44,416 nucleotides of DNA from positions 1 through 44,416 of the forward strand of contig CAJUCC010000022.1 in assembly GCA_910585205.1 (NCBI GenBank), in the 5' to 3' direction. A program made the translations under genes and the position numbers. Positions within the stretch are counted from its first letter, which is position 1. Each line of letters opens with the position of its first letter. The stretch comes from an uncultured Lachnospiraceae bacterium (GTDB lineage: Bacteria > Bacillota > Clostridia > Lachnospirales > Lachnospiraceae). Positions 1 through 7,602 of the stretch are shown piece after piece. Below the pieces are notes generated by a model. That model saw only the letters and a list, made by a program, of their open reading frames with translations, was not told the origin of the DNA and did not search any database.

Positions 1-39
1 CAGGGAAGTATCGGAGAAATATTCTCACAGATAGACTGA
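1..39 (+). CDS. possible 3' end of an upstream gene (partial)
   Basis: The first 13 codons of frame 1 are open and end in TGA at 37-39, giving a C-terminal tail QGSIGEIFSQID. The DUF951 gene begins 14 bases later, which is operon-like spacing. In many clostridia the gene before a DUF951 gene encodes a small mechanosensitive channel, but twelve residues cannot show that here. It is listed only because the frame is open to the window edge. Confidence 0.3.
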   Translation, partial: QGSIGEIFSQID

Positions 40-53
40 GAAGGATGGATGAC

Positions 54-242
54 ATGTTTTTTGATTTTCAGACAGGGGATATTGTAAAACTGAAAAAACA
101 GCATCCCTGCGGTTCCAGAGAATGGGAGATATTGCGGGTCGGAGCGGATTTTCGGTTAAAGTGTCTGGGCTGCGGCCATCAGATCATGACGCCCAGAAAG
201 TCGGTTGAAAAAAACACGCGGGAGATTCGCAAAAATACTTGA
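54..242 (+). CDS. DUF951 domain-containing protein
   Basis: Small basic protein of about 62 residues matching the DUF951 family: a beta-rich start (GDIVKLKKQHPCGSREWEI), then a CLGCGHQIM Cys-x-x-Cys segment and a Lys/Arg-rich tail. The function of the family is unknown; the fold and the CxxC pair suggest nucleic-acid or metal binding, which is inference. An ATG at 45 is also in frame, but the AGAAGG ribosome site at 39-44 touches it directly. The ATG at 54 lies 9 bases from that site and is preferred. The protein directly precedes the rpsF leader, as is common in clostridia. Confidence 0.85.
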   Translation: MFFDFQTGDIVKLKKQHPCGSREWEILRVGADFRLKCLGCGHQIMTPRKSVEKNTREIRKNT

Positions 243-295
243 TTATACTGCATTTTTATGGTATCATTCAAGACTGTGATATATTTTATTCCTTG

Positions 296-331
296 CTCCT
301 TTCAGAGAAGGGGGCCAGAGACCAAAAGGAG
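296..331 (+). promoter_or_regulatory. rpsF leader with two mutually exclusive hairpins
   Basis: The segment CTCCTTTC (296-303) can pair with GAAGGGGG (307-314) around a three-base loop. Its first seven bases (296-302) are also perfectly complementary to AAAGGAG (325-331), which is part of the rpsF Shine-Dalgarno sequence. The two pairings exclude each other, so the leader could switch the ribosome site between open and closed. Translational feedback by S6:S18 is known for rpsF leaders in other bacteria. I do not see the conserved CCG motif of that element, so only the pairing potential is claimed. A weak -10-like TATACT lies at 244-249. Confidence 0.4.
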
Positions 332-340
332 GTAACTAGC

Positions 341-631
341 ATGAACAAGTATGAATTAGCCGTTATTGTCAGTGCTAAAATCGAAGACGATGAAAGAGCT
401 GCCGTTGTGGACAAATGCAAGGCGCTGATCGAGAGATTCGGTGGAACCATTACAAACATTGATGAGTGGGGCAAGAAAAGACTTGCTTACGAAATTCAGA
501 AAATGAGAGAAGGATTCTACTATTTCATCCAGTTCGATGCGGAATCCACTGTTCCGGCGGAGATTGAATCCCGTGTTCGTATTATGGACAATGTGATCCG
601 GTATTTGTGCGTTAGACAGGACGAGGCATAA
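341..631 (+). CDS. rpsF: 30S ribosomal protein S6
   Basis: The 96-residue product starts MNKYELAVIVSAKIEDDERA and contains the family signature region around DEWGKKRLAYEIQKMREGFYY. It ends with the usual RVRIMDNVIRYL segment. It is a primary-binding small-subunit protein that pairs with S18 on 16S rRNA. The frame stays open upstream to 239, but the AGGAGG at 327-332 sits 8 bases before the ATG at 341, so that start is clear. It is the first gene of the S6-SSB-S18 operon and is followed after 17 bases by ssb. Confidence 0.97.
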   Translation: MNKYELAVIVSAKIEDDERAAVVDKCKALIERFGGTITNIDEWGKKRLAYEIQKMREGFYYFIQFDAESTVPAEIESRVRIMDNVIRYLCVRQDEA

Positions 632-648
632 AAGAAAGCAGGGACTAT

Positions 649-1095
649 ATGAATAGAGTGATTCTCATGGGCAGATTGACGAGGGACCCGGAAATACGGT
701 ATTCGCAGGGTGAGAGCGCCACAGCGGTTGCAAGATATACACTGGCGGTTGACCGGCGTTTCAACCGGAACGGGGACGAGAACAATGCGGATTTTATCAA
801 CTGCGTTGCATTCGGAAGACAAGCGGAATTTGCCGAAAAGTATCTGCATAAAGGGATCAAAATGCTTGTCACGGGAAGAATCCAGACAGGCAGTTATACC
901 AATAAAGACGGCGTAAAAGTCTATACGACCGATATTGTAGTGGAAGACCATGAATTTGCGGAGAGTAAGAACGCCGCAGGTTCCGGGCAGGAAGGCGGAT
1001 ACAGCGCTCCTGTCAGCAGGCCGGGGCCGGCTCCCGTCGGAGACGGTTTTATGAATATTCCGGATGGGATTGATGAGGAGCTGCCTTTTAATTAA
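649..1095 (+). CDS. ssb: single-stranded DNA-binding protein
   Basis: The 148-residue protein has an N-terminal OB fold (MNRVILMGRLTRDPEIRYS, then DFINCVAFGRQAEFAEKYLHKG and GRIQTGSYTNKDG) over about residues 1-105. A Gly/Pro-rich linker and an acidic tip follow. It coats single-stranded DNA, and the tip recruits replication and repair partners. The tip reads EELPFN, with one residue after the usual terminal Pro-Phe. Its place between rpsF and rpsR is the classic bacterial arrangement. The start is preceded by only a modest ribosome site (AAGCAGGGA), which suggests coupling to rpsF. Confidence 0.97.
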   Translation: MNRVILMGRLTRDPEIRYSQGESATAVARYTLAVDRRFNRNGDENNADFINCVAFGRQAEFAEKYLHKGIKMLVTGRIQTGSYTNKDGVKVYTTDIVVEDHEFAESKNAAGSGQEGGYSAPVSRPGPAPVGDGFMNIPDGIDEELPFN

Positions 1096-1125
1096 TAAAC
1101 GATTATTTGACAGGAGGTATACATC

Positions 1126-1389
1126 ATGGCTTTTAATAAAGCGGAAAAATCAGATGGACCGATGAAGCGCAGAGGCGGAATGCGCAGAAGAAAAAAGGTT
1201 TGTGTGTTCTGCGGCAAAGATAATGTGATCGATTACAAAGACACCAATAAATTGAAAAGATATGTATCTGAGAGAGGGAAAATCCTTCCCCGTCGTATTA
1301 CAGGGAACTGTGCAAAGCATCAGAGAGCACTTACCGTGGCGATCAAGAGAGCAAGACACATTGCGTTAATGCCGTATGTTGCCGAATAA
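1126..1389 (+). CDS. rpsR: 30S ribosomal protein S18
   Basis: The 87-residue basic protein contains the S18 core (YKDTNKLKRYVSERGKILPRR, then GNCAKHQRALTVAIKRARHIALMPY). It carries CVFC near the N-terminus and a later Cys/His pair in GNCAKH, so it looks like the zinc-binding (C+) version of S18. It binds 16S rRNA together with S6, encoded two genes upstream. AGGAGG lies 8 bases before the ATG. A hairpin terminator follows at 1409-1444, ending the rpsF-ssb-rpsR unit. Confidence 0.97.
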   Translation: MAFNKAEKSDGPMKRRGGMRRRKKVCVFCGKDNVIDYKDTNKLKRYVSERGKILPRRITGNCAKHQRALTVAIKRARHIALMPYVAE

Positions 1390-1408
1390 TTTTCGGTGAA
1401 AGAAAGAG

Positions 1409-1444
1409 GACCAGCTGTTCTTCGGGATAGTTGGTCTTTTATTT
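1409..1444 (+). terminator. Rho-independent terminator after rpsR
   Basis: GACCAGCTGT (1409-1418) pairs with ATAGTTGGTC (1427-1436), allowing two G-T pairs, and is followed by TTTTATTTT. It closes the S6-SSB-S18 operon. Confidence 0.85.
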
Positions 1445-1532
1445 TGGAAAATCTGCCATGATATGACAAAATGAGGCAAAACCTTCTTGTATTTGACAGT
1501 ATAATATTGTGGTAATCAGTAATAAAAAATGC

Positions 1533-1538
1533 TATAAT
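1533..1538 (+). promoter_or_regulatory. candidate -10 element for gdpP-rplI-dnaB
   Basis: A perfect TATAAT lies about 60 bases before the gdpP ATG, just after the rpsR terminator. No good -35 sits 16-18 bases upstream. A second TATAAT at 1500-1505 directly follows a TTGACA-like run at 1492-1497, so which element is used cannot be settled by eye. Confidence 0.4.
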
Positions 1539-1597
1539 ATGAATGATTGTTAATGCAAATAAGGAATAAACGGACAGAGATGTCCGGAGGTATCATC

Positions 1598-3646
1598 ATG
1601 AAAAAGAGGATTAAGATAAAAGGGAGGCTGCGCTCTTATCTTCAAAGTTCCATTATAATGGGTATTATGCTGGCGGTTGTGAACCTTGTTATTTACCTGA
1701 TGGATTATCGGTCGGGGTTGTTGCTTACAGGCGCACTGCTGATTTATTTTGTTGTTATATTTATTATGATGTTCTACAATAAGCCGGTTATTATGAATGA
1801 ACTGATTAGCTTTGCCACGCAGTATGGTCAGATTCAGAAAAGGTTGTTACGTGAAATGGAAATTCCTTACGCGCTTCTGGATGAAGCCGGTAAGGTCGTC
1901 TGGACGAATAAGGCGTTTGAGACGGTCATACATAAGGAAAAGGGTTACTGCAAATCGATTACCTCTGTCTTTCCGACTCTGACAAAGGACAGGTTTCCCG
2001 ATGAGGAAGAAGAGGCGGAGATGGAACTGGAATTCGAAGACAGTGAGTTTTCCGTTAAGATGAAGAAGATTACGCTGAAGGATATGGCATCCAACAGTGA
2101 GATCTTTCAGGAACCGAATTACAAAGGCTATCTGATTGCCCTGTATCTGTACGATGAGACGGCGCTGAAGATTGCCCTCAGGGAAAATGACAATCAGTCT
2201 CTGGCAGTGGGCATGATTTATCTGGACAATTATGAGGAAGCGCTGGAGAGTGTGGAGGAAGTAAGACGTTCTCTGCTGATTGCCCTGATTGACAGGAAAA
2301 TCAACAAATATATTGCATCCCTTGACGGCATCGCCAAGAAGATGGAGAAGGATAAATACCTTGTAATCCTCCGCAAGGAATCGGTGCTGCAGCTGCAGGA
2401 GAGCAAGTTTGATCTGTTGGATGATGTCAAAACGGTGAATATCGGCAATGAAATGGCTGTGACACTCAGCATCGGGATTGGCCTGGACGGGTTGAGCTAT
2501 ACACAAAACTATGAGTTTTCAAGAACAGCGATTGATCTGGCACTCGGGCGCGGCGGCGATCAGGCAGTGGTAAAAACTTCCGGATCGATCACGTATTACG
2601 GTGGCAAGAGCCAGCAGGTTGAGAAAAATACAAGGGTAAAGGCCCGGGTAAAGGCACATGCGCTGAATGAGATCATTTCCTCCAAGGACAAGGTTCTCGT
2701 TATGGGACACAGGCTCGCCGATATGGACAGCTTCGGGGCGGCAATCGGAATTTACCGGATTGCCAAGTCGCTGGACCGGAAAGCGCATATTGTAATCAAT
2801 GACGTGACAACTTCAGTCAGACCGCTGCTGGACATGTTTCAGGATAACACAGAGTATCAGGAGGATATGATTATCAACAGCGCACAGGCGGTCGAAGCGG
2901 CGGAAGCCAATACGGTGCTTGTTGTTGTGGATGTCAATAAACCGAGCATCACGGAGTGTCCGGAGCTGCTGCGCACATGCAAGTCCATTGTCGTGCTGGA
3001 TCATCACAGACAGGGCTCGGAAACAATCGAAAATGCAACGCTCTCCTATGTGGAACCGTATGCATCTTCGGCATGTGAGATGGTGACAGAGATTTTGCAG
3101 TATATCAAAGAGGGAATCCGGCTGCGGGTTGAGGAAGCCAATAGCATGTATGCGGGTATGATCGTGGATACGAATAACTTCACGACAAAGACCGGCGTGC
3201 GGACGTTTGAAGCGGCGGCATATCTGCGCAGGAACGGTGCGGATGTGACAAGGGTGCGCAAGCTGTTCCGTGAAGACGCGCTGGAATATAAGACAAAGGC
3301 AGATGCGGTCAGCCAGGCGGAAATTTACCGCGGCAATTATGCCATATCCATATGCTCCAGCGAAGGTGTCACCAGTCCTACGGTGCTGGGCGCGCAGGCT
3401 GCGAATGAACTGTTGAATATCAAAGGGATTAAGGCAAGCTTTGTTATGACGGAATATCAGGGCAAGATTTATATCAGTGCCCGTTCGATTGACGAAGTAA
3501 ATGTACAGGTGATTATGGAACGCCTGGGCGGCGGCGGACATATGAATATTGCCGGCGCACAGATGGAAGATGCAACGCCGGGAGAAGCTGTGCGGGTTAT
3601 CAAACGTACACTCGATACGATGATTGAAGAGGGTGATTTAACATGA
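1598..3646 (+). CDS. gdpP: cyclic-di-AMP phosphodiesterase GdpP (DHH family)
   Basis: The 682-residue membrane protein should hydrolyse the second messenger c-di-AMP. Two membrane helices occupy about residues 17-58, followed by a PAS-like region, a degenerate GGDEF domain (about 175-305) and a DHH-DHHA1 phosphodiesterase. Metal-binding motifs are visible: GHRLADMDSFGA (D375, D377), VVLDHHR (D468-H470) and GGGGHMNIAGA near residue 645. The frame opens at a TTG at 1547, but GGAGG at 1586-1590 supports the ATG at 1598. Its stop overlaps the rplI start by four bases (ATGA), so the two are translationally coupled. The gdpP-rplI-dnaB order is typical of Firmicutes. Confidence 0.95.
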   Translation: MKKRIKIKGRLRSYLQSSIIMGIMLAVVNLVIYLMDYRSGLLLTGALLIYFVVIFIMMFYNKPVIMNELISFATQYGQIQKRLLREMEIPYALLDEAGKVVWTNKAFETVIHKEKGYCKSITSVFPTLTKDRFPDEEEEAEMELEFEDSEFSVKMKKITLKDMASNSEIFQEPNYKGYLIALYLYDETALKIALRENDNQSLAVGMIYLDNYEEALESVEEVRRSLLIALIDRKINKYIASLDGIAKKMEKDKYLVILRKESVLQLQESKFDLLDDVKTVNIGNEMAVTLSIGIGLDGLSYTQNYEFSRTAIDLALGRGGDQAVVKTSGSITYYGGKSQQVEKNTRVKARVKAHALNEIISSKDKVLVMGHRLADMDSFGAAIGIYRIAKSLDRKAHIVINDVTTSVRPLLDMFQDNTEYQEDMIINSAQAVEAAEANTVLVVVDVNKPSITECPELLRTCKSIVVLDHHRQGSETIENATLSYVEPYASSACEMVTEILQYIKEGIRLRVEEANSMYAGMIVDTNNFTTKTGVRTFEAAAYLRRNGADVTRVRKLFREDALEYKTKADAVSQAEIYRGNYAISICSSEGVTSPTVLGAQAANELLNIKGIKASFVMTEYQGKIYISARSIDEVNVQVIMERLGGGGHMNIAGAQMEDATPGEAVRVIKRTLDTMIEEGDLT

Positions 3647-4092
3647 AAATTATACTGACGGAAGATGTGAAGAGCCTTGGGAAAAAGGGTGAGATTGTAG
3701 AAGTCAATGACGGATACGCAAGAAACTTTATTTTACCGAAGAAGCTTGGGCTGGAAGCGAACGGCAGGAACATGAATGATCTGAAACTGCAAAAGGCAAA
3801 TGCCGATAAACTGGCGAAAGAGCAGTTGGAAGCGGCACAGGAATTTGCCCGGGTAATGGAGACAAAAGAAGTTATTGTCACCATGAAGAGTGGGGAAGGC
3901 GGCCGGGTATTTGGCTCGGTTTCTTCTAAAGAGATTGCTCAGGAAGCAAAAAAACAATGCCAGATGGAAATTGATAAAAAGAAAATACAGCTCCCGGAAC
4001 CGATCAAGAGTTTCGGTGTCTATGAGGTTTCGGTTAAACTGCATCCCAGGGTTACGGGAAAACTGAAGGTAAAAGTACAGGAAGACAAATAA
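3643..4092 (+). CDS. rplI: 50S ribosomal protein L9
   Basis: The 149-residue product begins MKIILTEDVKSLGKKGEIVEVNDGYARNF, the N-terminal L9 RNA-binding domain. A long charged helix follows, then the C-terminal domain (FGSVSSKEIAQ and KSFGVYEVSVKLHP). It binds domain V of 23S rRNA. The start overlaps the end of gdpP, and dnaB follows 13 bases after the stop, so the three are very likely one operon. Confidence 0.97.
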   Translation: MKIILTEDVKSLGKKGEIVEVNDGYARNFILPKKLGLEANGRNMNDLKLQKANADKLAKEQLEAAQEFARVMETKEVIVTMKSGEGGRVFGSVSSKEIAQEAKKQCQMEIDKKKIQLPEPIKSFGVYEVSVKLHPRVTGKLKVKVQEDK

Positions 4093-4105
4093 AGGGGACT
4101 GCGAC

Positions 4106-5446
4106 ATGGCGGCAATGGAAGAGGCATTGTTAAAAAGGGTGCTGCCCCACAGTGTGGAAGCGGAACAGTCGGTAATTGGCTCTATGCTGATAGACCGGGA
4201 AGCGATTGTCGTGGCCGCAGGGATTCTGCACGGCGAGGATTTTTACGGGAAACAATACGGCATCGTATTTGAGGCGATGACAGAGCTGAATGATGAAGGC
4301 AGGCCGGTGGACATTGTTACGCTGCAGGACAGACTGAGAGAAAAGGACGTGCCGCCGGAAATCAGCAGCCTGGAATTTGTCAGAGATCTGATAACCGCGG
4401 TGCCGACCTCGGCGAATGTCAGATATTACGCGGAGATTGTGGCAGAAAAAGCCACCCTGCGCAGGCTGATTCGTCTAAACGAAGAGATTGCCAATATCTG
4501 CTACGCCGGCAAAGACAGCTTGGAAGTCATACTGGAAAATACCGAAAAGAAGATATTTGAGCTGATTCAAAAGCGGAACAGCAGCGATTATGTACCGATT
4601 CGGGAAGTGGTTTTGAACGCCATGGACAAGATCGAGGCAGCCTCCCGAAACAAAGGCGTGGTAACGGGCATTCCGACAGGATTTATCGATCTGGATTACC
4701 GGACAGCCGGTATGCAGCCGTCGGACCTGATTCTGGTAGCCGCAAGGCCCTCCATGGGTAAGACGGCGCTGGTGCTGAATATTGCACAGCATGTGGCGTT
4801 TAAGCAGAAGGTGACGGTCGCCATATTCAGTCTGGAAATGTCGAAAGAACAGTTGGTCAATCGTCTGTTCTCACTGGAATCCAAAGTCGATTCGCAGCAT
4901 ATCCGTACAGGGAATCTGTCGGATTCCGAATGGGAAAAGCTGATCGAAAGTGCGGGTATTATCGGAAGATCACAGTTGATTATTGACGATACGCCGGGCA
5001 TCAGTATTTCCGAACTGCGTTCCAAGTGCAGAAAGTATAAGCTGGAGCATGATCTGAAACTGGTGATTATCGACTATCTGCAGTTGATGTCGGGCAGCAG
5101 CGGCAGAAATGATTCCAGACAGCAGGAGATTTCCGATATTTCCCGTTCTCTGAAAGCGCTGGCAAGGGAACTGAGCGTACCGGTTATCGCGTTGTCACAG
5201 CTCAGCCGTGCAGTCGAGCAGCGCCCGGATCATCGCCCGATGCTTTCGGACCTGCGTGAATCGGGGGCGATTGAGCAGGATGCGGACGTGGTGATGTTTA
5301 TCTATCGGGATGATTACTATAATAAAGACACGGAGCTGAAAGGCGTGGCGGAAATTATTATTGCCAAGCAGAGAAACGGTCCGATCGGCACGGTAAATCT
5401 GGCATGGCTGCCCGATTATACCAAATTTGCCAATATACAAAAATAA
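4106..5446 (+). CDS. dnaB: replicative DNA helicase DnaB (DnaC in Bacillus nomenclature)
   Basis: The 446-residue protein has the normal length of the family. The N-terminal domain starts at LLKRVLPHSVEAEQSVIGSM. The RecA-like motor has Walker A RPSMGKT (K219) and Walker B LVIIDYLQLM, followed by the DnaB-type SRQQEISDISRSLKALAREL and LSQLSRAVEQR segments. It is the hexameric fork helicase. Its probable partners DnaD and the DnaC-type loader are encoded at the other end of this window (40524-42594). A terminator follows at 5499-5528. Confidence 0.97.
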   Translation: MAAMEEALLKRVLPHSVEAEQSVIGSMLIDREAIVVAAGILHGEDFYGKQYGIVFEAMTELNDEGRPVDIVTLQDRLREKDVPPEISSLEFVRDLITAVPTSANVRYYAEIVAEKATLRRLIRLNEEIANICYAGKDSLEVILENTEKKIFELIQKRNSSDYVPIREVVLNAMDKIEAASRNKGVVTGIPTGFIDLDYRTAGMQPSDLILVAARPSMGKTALVLNIAQHVAFKQKVTVAIFSLEMSKEQLVNRLFSLESKVDSQHIRTGNLSDSEWEKLIESAGIIGRSQLIIDDTPGISISELRSKCRKYKLEHDLKLVIIDYLQLMSGSSGRNDSRQQEISDISRSLKALARELSVPVIALSQLSRAVEQRPDHRPMLSDLRESGAIEQDADVVMFIYRDDYYNKDTELKGVAEIIIAKQRNGPIGTVNLAWLPDYTKFANIQK

Positions 5447-5498
5447 TCACGGAATGCATTTCCGGATTCATCATATTGGAAAAATACATTTACAAAAG

Positions 5499-5528
5499 AG
5501 GACATGCCATAGCGGTGCGTCCTTTTTT
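5499..5528 (+). terminator. Rho-independent terminator after dnaB
   Basis: AGGAC (5499-5503) pairs with GTCCT (5519-5523). Extra inner pairs (one mismatch, two wobbles) surround a five-base loop, and a run of six T follows at 5523-5528. Confidence 0.75.
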
Positions 5529-5571
5529 GTAATGACTGGAACTGGCAGAAGAACGAACAGGAGGACAGGGT

Positions 5572-6198
5572 ATGGAACAGAAAATGTATATGATTTCAGA
5601 CGCAGCAAAACAGGTGGAGGTCGAGAGCCATGTTTTGCGCTATTGGGAGGATGAATTGGAACTTCCGATTAAAAGAAACAAATTGGGGCATCGGTATTAT
5701 ACGACAGAGGATGTAAATCGGCTGAAGCGGGTTAAGACGATGAAGGAGCAGGGATTTCAGCTCAAGGCGATTCGCAGAGCATTGAAACAGGAAATGGCGG
5801 AAGAAAGCGAAGAACATATGGCGGACGGTGGAATGGCAGCAGACAGTGAAAACGCAATAACAGAGGATGGCATTGCACTGCCGGCGGTGGCCGGTGATAC
5901 TGCCGTGCTGGAAAAAGATGCGGCGGCGGAAAAAGAGGGGAAGACATATCGTCTGCAGATGCTGCTGCGCAATATGATCGTGGACGCGATCAAAGAGGGA
6001 AACGAGACATTTTGTGAGCAGATAAAAGAGAGTGTGCTGAAGGAGCTCGACTATCAGTTCCGCCTGCAGGAAGAACGGGAGGAAGCGCGCGAGAAGGAAC
6101 GGATGAAGCGGGAAGAGGAGCATTTCCGGCAGATTGACGAATTGATTCGGGAAAAGGCGGTTAAAAAAGAAAAAAGAAAAAAGCACTCATTTTTTTGA
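5572..6198 (+). CDS. MerR-family transcriptional regulator
   Basis: The 208-residue protein has an N-terminal MerR winged helix-turn-helix at about residues 3-70. This includes MISDAAKQVEVESHVLRYWE, LGHRYYTTEDVNRLKRV and the helix KEQGFQLKAIRRAL. An acidic linker and a long charged coiled-coil-like C-terminus (EEREEAREKERMKREEE) follow. The effector and targets are unknown, and no cysteine metal site of classic MerR type is visible. AGGAGG at 5559-5564 supports the start. The last codons and the stop are built into a terminator hairpin (6181-6204), so the Lys-rich tail KKEKRKKHSFF is partly dictated by RNA structure. Confidence 0.85.
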   Translation: MEQKMYMISDAAKQVEVESHVLRYWEDELELPIKRNKLGHRYYTTEDVNRLKRVKTMKEQGFQLKAIRRALKQEMAEESEEHMADGGMAADSENAITEDGIALPAVAGDTAVLEKDAAAEKEGKTYRLQMLLRNMIVDAIKEGNETFCEQIKESVLKELDYQFRLQEEREEAREKERMKREEEHFRQIDELIREKAVKKEKRKKHSFF

Positions 6199-6207
6199 GT
6201 GCTTTTG
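6181..6207. terminator. bidirectional terminator overlapping the end of the merR-like gene
   Basis: AAGCACTCA (6181-6189) and TGAGTGCTT (6196-6204) form a perfect nine-base-pair stem with a six-T loop. T residues follow it on the plus strand and a long A tract precedes it, giving T residues on the minus strand. It can therefore stop both the merR-like transcript and the convergent ferredoxin transcript. The merR TGA stop lies inside the stem. Confidence 0.8.
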
Positions 6208-6227
6208 TACTCCGTGGCAGAAAATGC

Positions 6228-6398
6228 TTATTCTTCCGAAATGGAACCTGTCGGGCATGCGCCTGCACAGGAACCACAGCTGATGCACTTATCGGGATCG
6301 ATCTGGAACTGTGTATCTCCCATACTGATCGCTCCGACAGGGCACTGTCCTTCGCACGCACCACAGCTTACGCAGCCGTCATTGATTACATATGCCAT
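6228..6398 (-). CDS. 2[4Fe-4S] ferredoxin, 56 residues
   Basis: Reading the minus strand from the ATG at 6398 gives a 56-residue protein starting MAYVINDGCVSCGACEGQCP, with a second cluster motif CISCGSCAGACPTGS. Both CxxCxxCxxxCP motifs are intact, so it is a clostridial-type low-potential electron carrier in the cytoplasm. GGAGG (complement of 6407-6411) lies 8 bases before the start. It has its own promoter-like element at 6434-6462 and lies on the same strand directly downstream of pflA. A role in supplying electrons to the PFL activase is plausible but unproven. Confidence 0.95.
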   Translation of the reverse strand: MAYVINDGCVSCGACEGQCPVGAISMGDTQFQIDPDKCISCGSCAGACPTGSISEE

Positions 6399-6433
6399 AA
6401 TAATATCCTCCTTACGTCTGATTTCTTATTGCT

Positions 6434-6462
6434 ATTTTAATACAAATATATGATGAATACAA
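6434..6462 (-). promoter_or_regulatory. promoter of the ferredoxin gene
   Basis: On the minus strand a TTGTAT (-35, 6457-6462) is followed after 17 bases by TAAAAT (-10, 6434-6439). The start codon is about 36 bases downstream of the -10. Confidence 0.6.
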
Positions 6463-6468
6463 GTAGAA

Positions 6469-6486
6469 AATACAGGAATCTGTATT
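6469..6486 (-). terminator. hairpin after pflA
   Basis: AATACAG and CTGTATT form a perfect seven-pair inverted repeat with a four-base loop. On the minus strand TTTTC follows, just after the pflA stop at 6517. It most likely ends the pfl transcript. Since it also lies just upstream of the ferredoxin -35, an operator role is an alternative. Confidence 0.45.
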
Positions 6487-6516
6487 CCGGCGTTACAGAT
6501 CCGCATGGCCGGAATG

Positions 6517-7272
6517 TTACATGGCATCGTCAGCTCTGCGGGCTTTGATGCCGTTCAGAATGATCTGTTTTTTCTCAATTACCTTATTTTTATCCATGGG
6601 TTCCACACCTTCCAGCTTATAGGGAATGCCGAGCTTCTCGTATTTTACCTTTCCCATGGTATGATAAGGAAGCACGTCAAGCGCTTTCAGTGTTTTCAGA
6701 CTGCCGATAAAGTAACCGAGCTGATACAGATACGTATCGTCATCCGTAATGCCCGGAACAACGACATGGCGAATCCATATGTCAATCCCCTGTTTGGAAA
6801 GATAACGGGCAAAAGCGAGGATTTTGTCGTTGGGCTGCGCCGTCAGTTCTTTGTGCTTTTCGGGGTCAATGTGCTTGATGTCCAGCATAACAAGATCGGT
6901 CAGGGCGAGCAGTCTGTCGAGTTTTTCCATCCATGCCGTATTGTCCGCATTGAAAGCGATGCCGGAGGAATCAATACAGGTGTGGATATTTTTTTCTTTT
7001 GCGATTGTAAACAGTTCGATCAGGAAATCAACCTGCATAAGCGGTTCGCCGCCGGTTACGGTAATACCGCCGCCCTTGTAGAAGCTGATATTTCTTTCGT
7101 ACTGTTCGATGATCTCACTGGCTTCCATAACCGTACCCGCGTTCATCTCCCAGGTGTCGGGATTGTGGCAATAGGCACAACGCATGGGACATCCCTGCAC
7201 AAATACGACAAATCGTACGCCGGGGCCGTCTACGGTACCAAAGGATTCCAGAGAATGGATTCTGCCGCTCAT
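6517..7272 (-). CDS. pflA: pyruvate formate-lyase-activating enzyme (radical SAM)
   Basis: The 251-residue protein has the glycyl-radical activase signature GTVDGPGVRFVVFVQGCPMR followed by CAYCHNPDTW. Its CxxxCxxC cluster ligands are C28, C32 and C35. Later features typical of PflA are GGITVTGGEPLMQ (SAM binding) and DSSGIAFN. It uses S-adenosylmethionine and an electron to abstract hydrogen from the glycine of PFL. Here that glycine must be G55 of the separate domain encoded at 7347-7589. GGAGG precedes the ATG by about 7 bases. A strong hairpin at 7307-7333 separates it from the three upstream pfl genes, so it is probably expressed at a lower level. Confidence 0.96.
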   Translation of the reverse strand: MSGRIHSLESFGTVDGPGVRFVVFVQGCPMRCAYCHNPDTWEMNAGTVMEASEIIEQYERNISFYKGGGITVTGGEPLMQVDFLIELFTIAKEKNIHTCIDSSGIAFNADNTAWMEKLDRLLALTDLVMLDIKHIDPEKHKELTAQPNDKILAFARYLSKQGIDIWIRHVVVPGITDDDTYLYQLGYFIGSLKTLKALDVLPYHTMGKVKYEKLGIPYKLEGVEPMDKNKVIEKKQIILNGIKARRADDAM

Positions 7273-7306
7273 TTTGTTACCTCCGTCAGACAGTTTTACA
7301 GTTGAA

Positions 7307-7333
7307 AGACCCCCGGAAGTGTTCCGGGGGTCT
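7307..7333 (-). terminator. terminator or attenuator between the glycyl-radical domain gene and pflA
   Basis: AGACCCCCGGAA (7307-7318) and TTCCGGGGGTCT (7322-7333) form a perfect 12-pair stem with a three-base loop. The following T tract on the minus strand is short (TTTC), so partial read-through into pflA is likely. This would set a high ratio of lyase to activase. Confidence 0.7.
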
Positions 7334-7346
7334 GGTTATCAGTCAA

Positions 7347-7589
7347 TTAGATGCTCTCGTGGAATGTACGGGAGATAACGTCTGCCTGCTGTTCCGGTGT
7401 TAATTTGATGAAGTTTACAGCATATCCGGAAACGCGGATTGTCAGCTGCGGATAGTTCTCAGGATGCTTCTGTGCATCTAATAACATATCTCTGTTTAAT
7501 ACGTTTACGTTCAGGTGATGTCCGCCTTTTGTTGCATAGCCATCTAATAAAGCGACTAAGTTATCAACCTGTGCAGCATTTGTTGTCAT
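7347..7589 (-). CDS. grcA: stand-alone glycyl-radical domain (C-terminal piece of split pyruvate formate-lyase; GrcA/YfiD-like)
   Basis: The 80-residue protein is the PFL C-terminus as a free polypeptide. It has LDGYATKGGHHLNVNVLNRD, then PQLTIRVSGYAVNF with the radical glycine at G55, and ends LTPEQQADVISRTFHESI. In E. coli PFL the same motifs are the last ~70 residues of the 760-residue enzyme. The start at 7589 has AAGGAGG just upstream (complement of about 7598-7604). An in-frame ATG upstream would place this site inside the coding region and is rejected. E. coli GrcA repairs a complete but oxygen-cleaved PFL. Here the large protein at 7838-9877 has no such domain, so this polypeptide should be an obligatory subunit. 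Confidence 0.93.
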   Translation of the reverse strand: MTTNAAQVDNLVALLDGYATKGGHHLNVNVLNRDMLLDAQKHPENYPQLTIRVSGYAVNFIKLTPEQQADVISRTFHESI

Positions 7590-7602
7590 GGAAAATTCCT
7601 CC

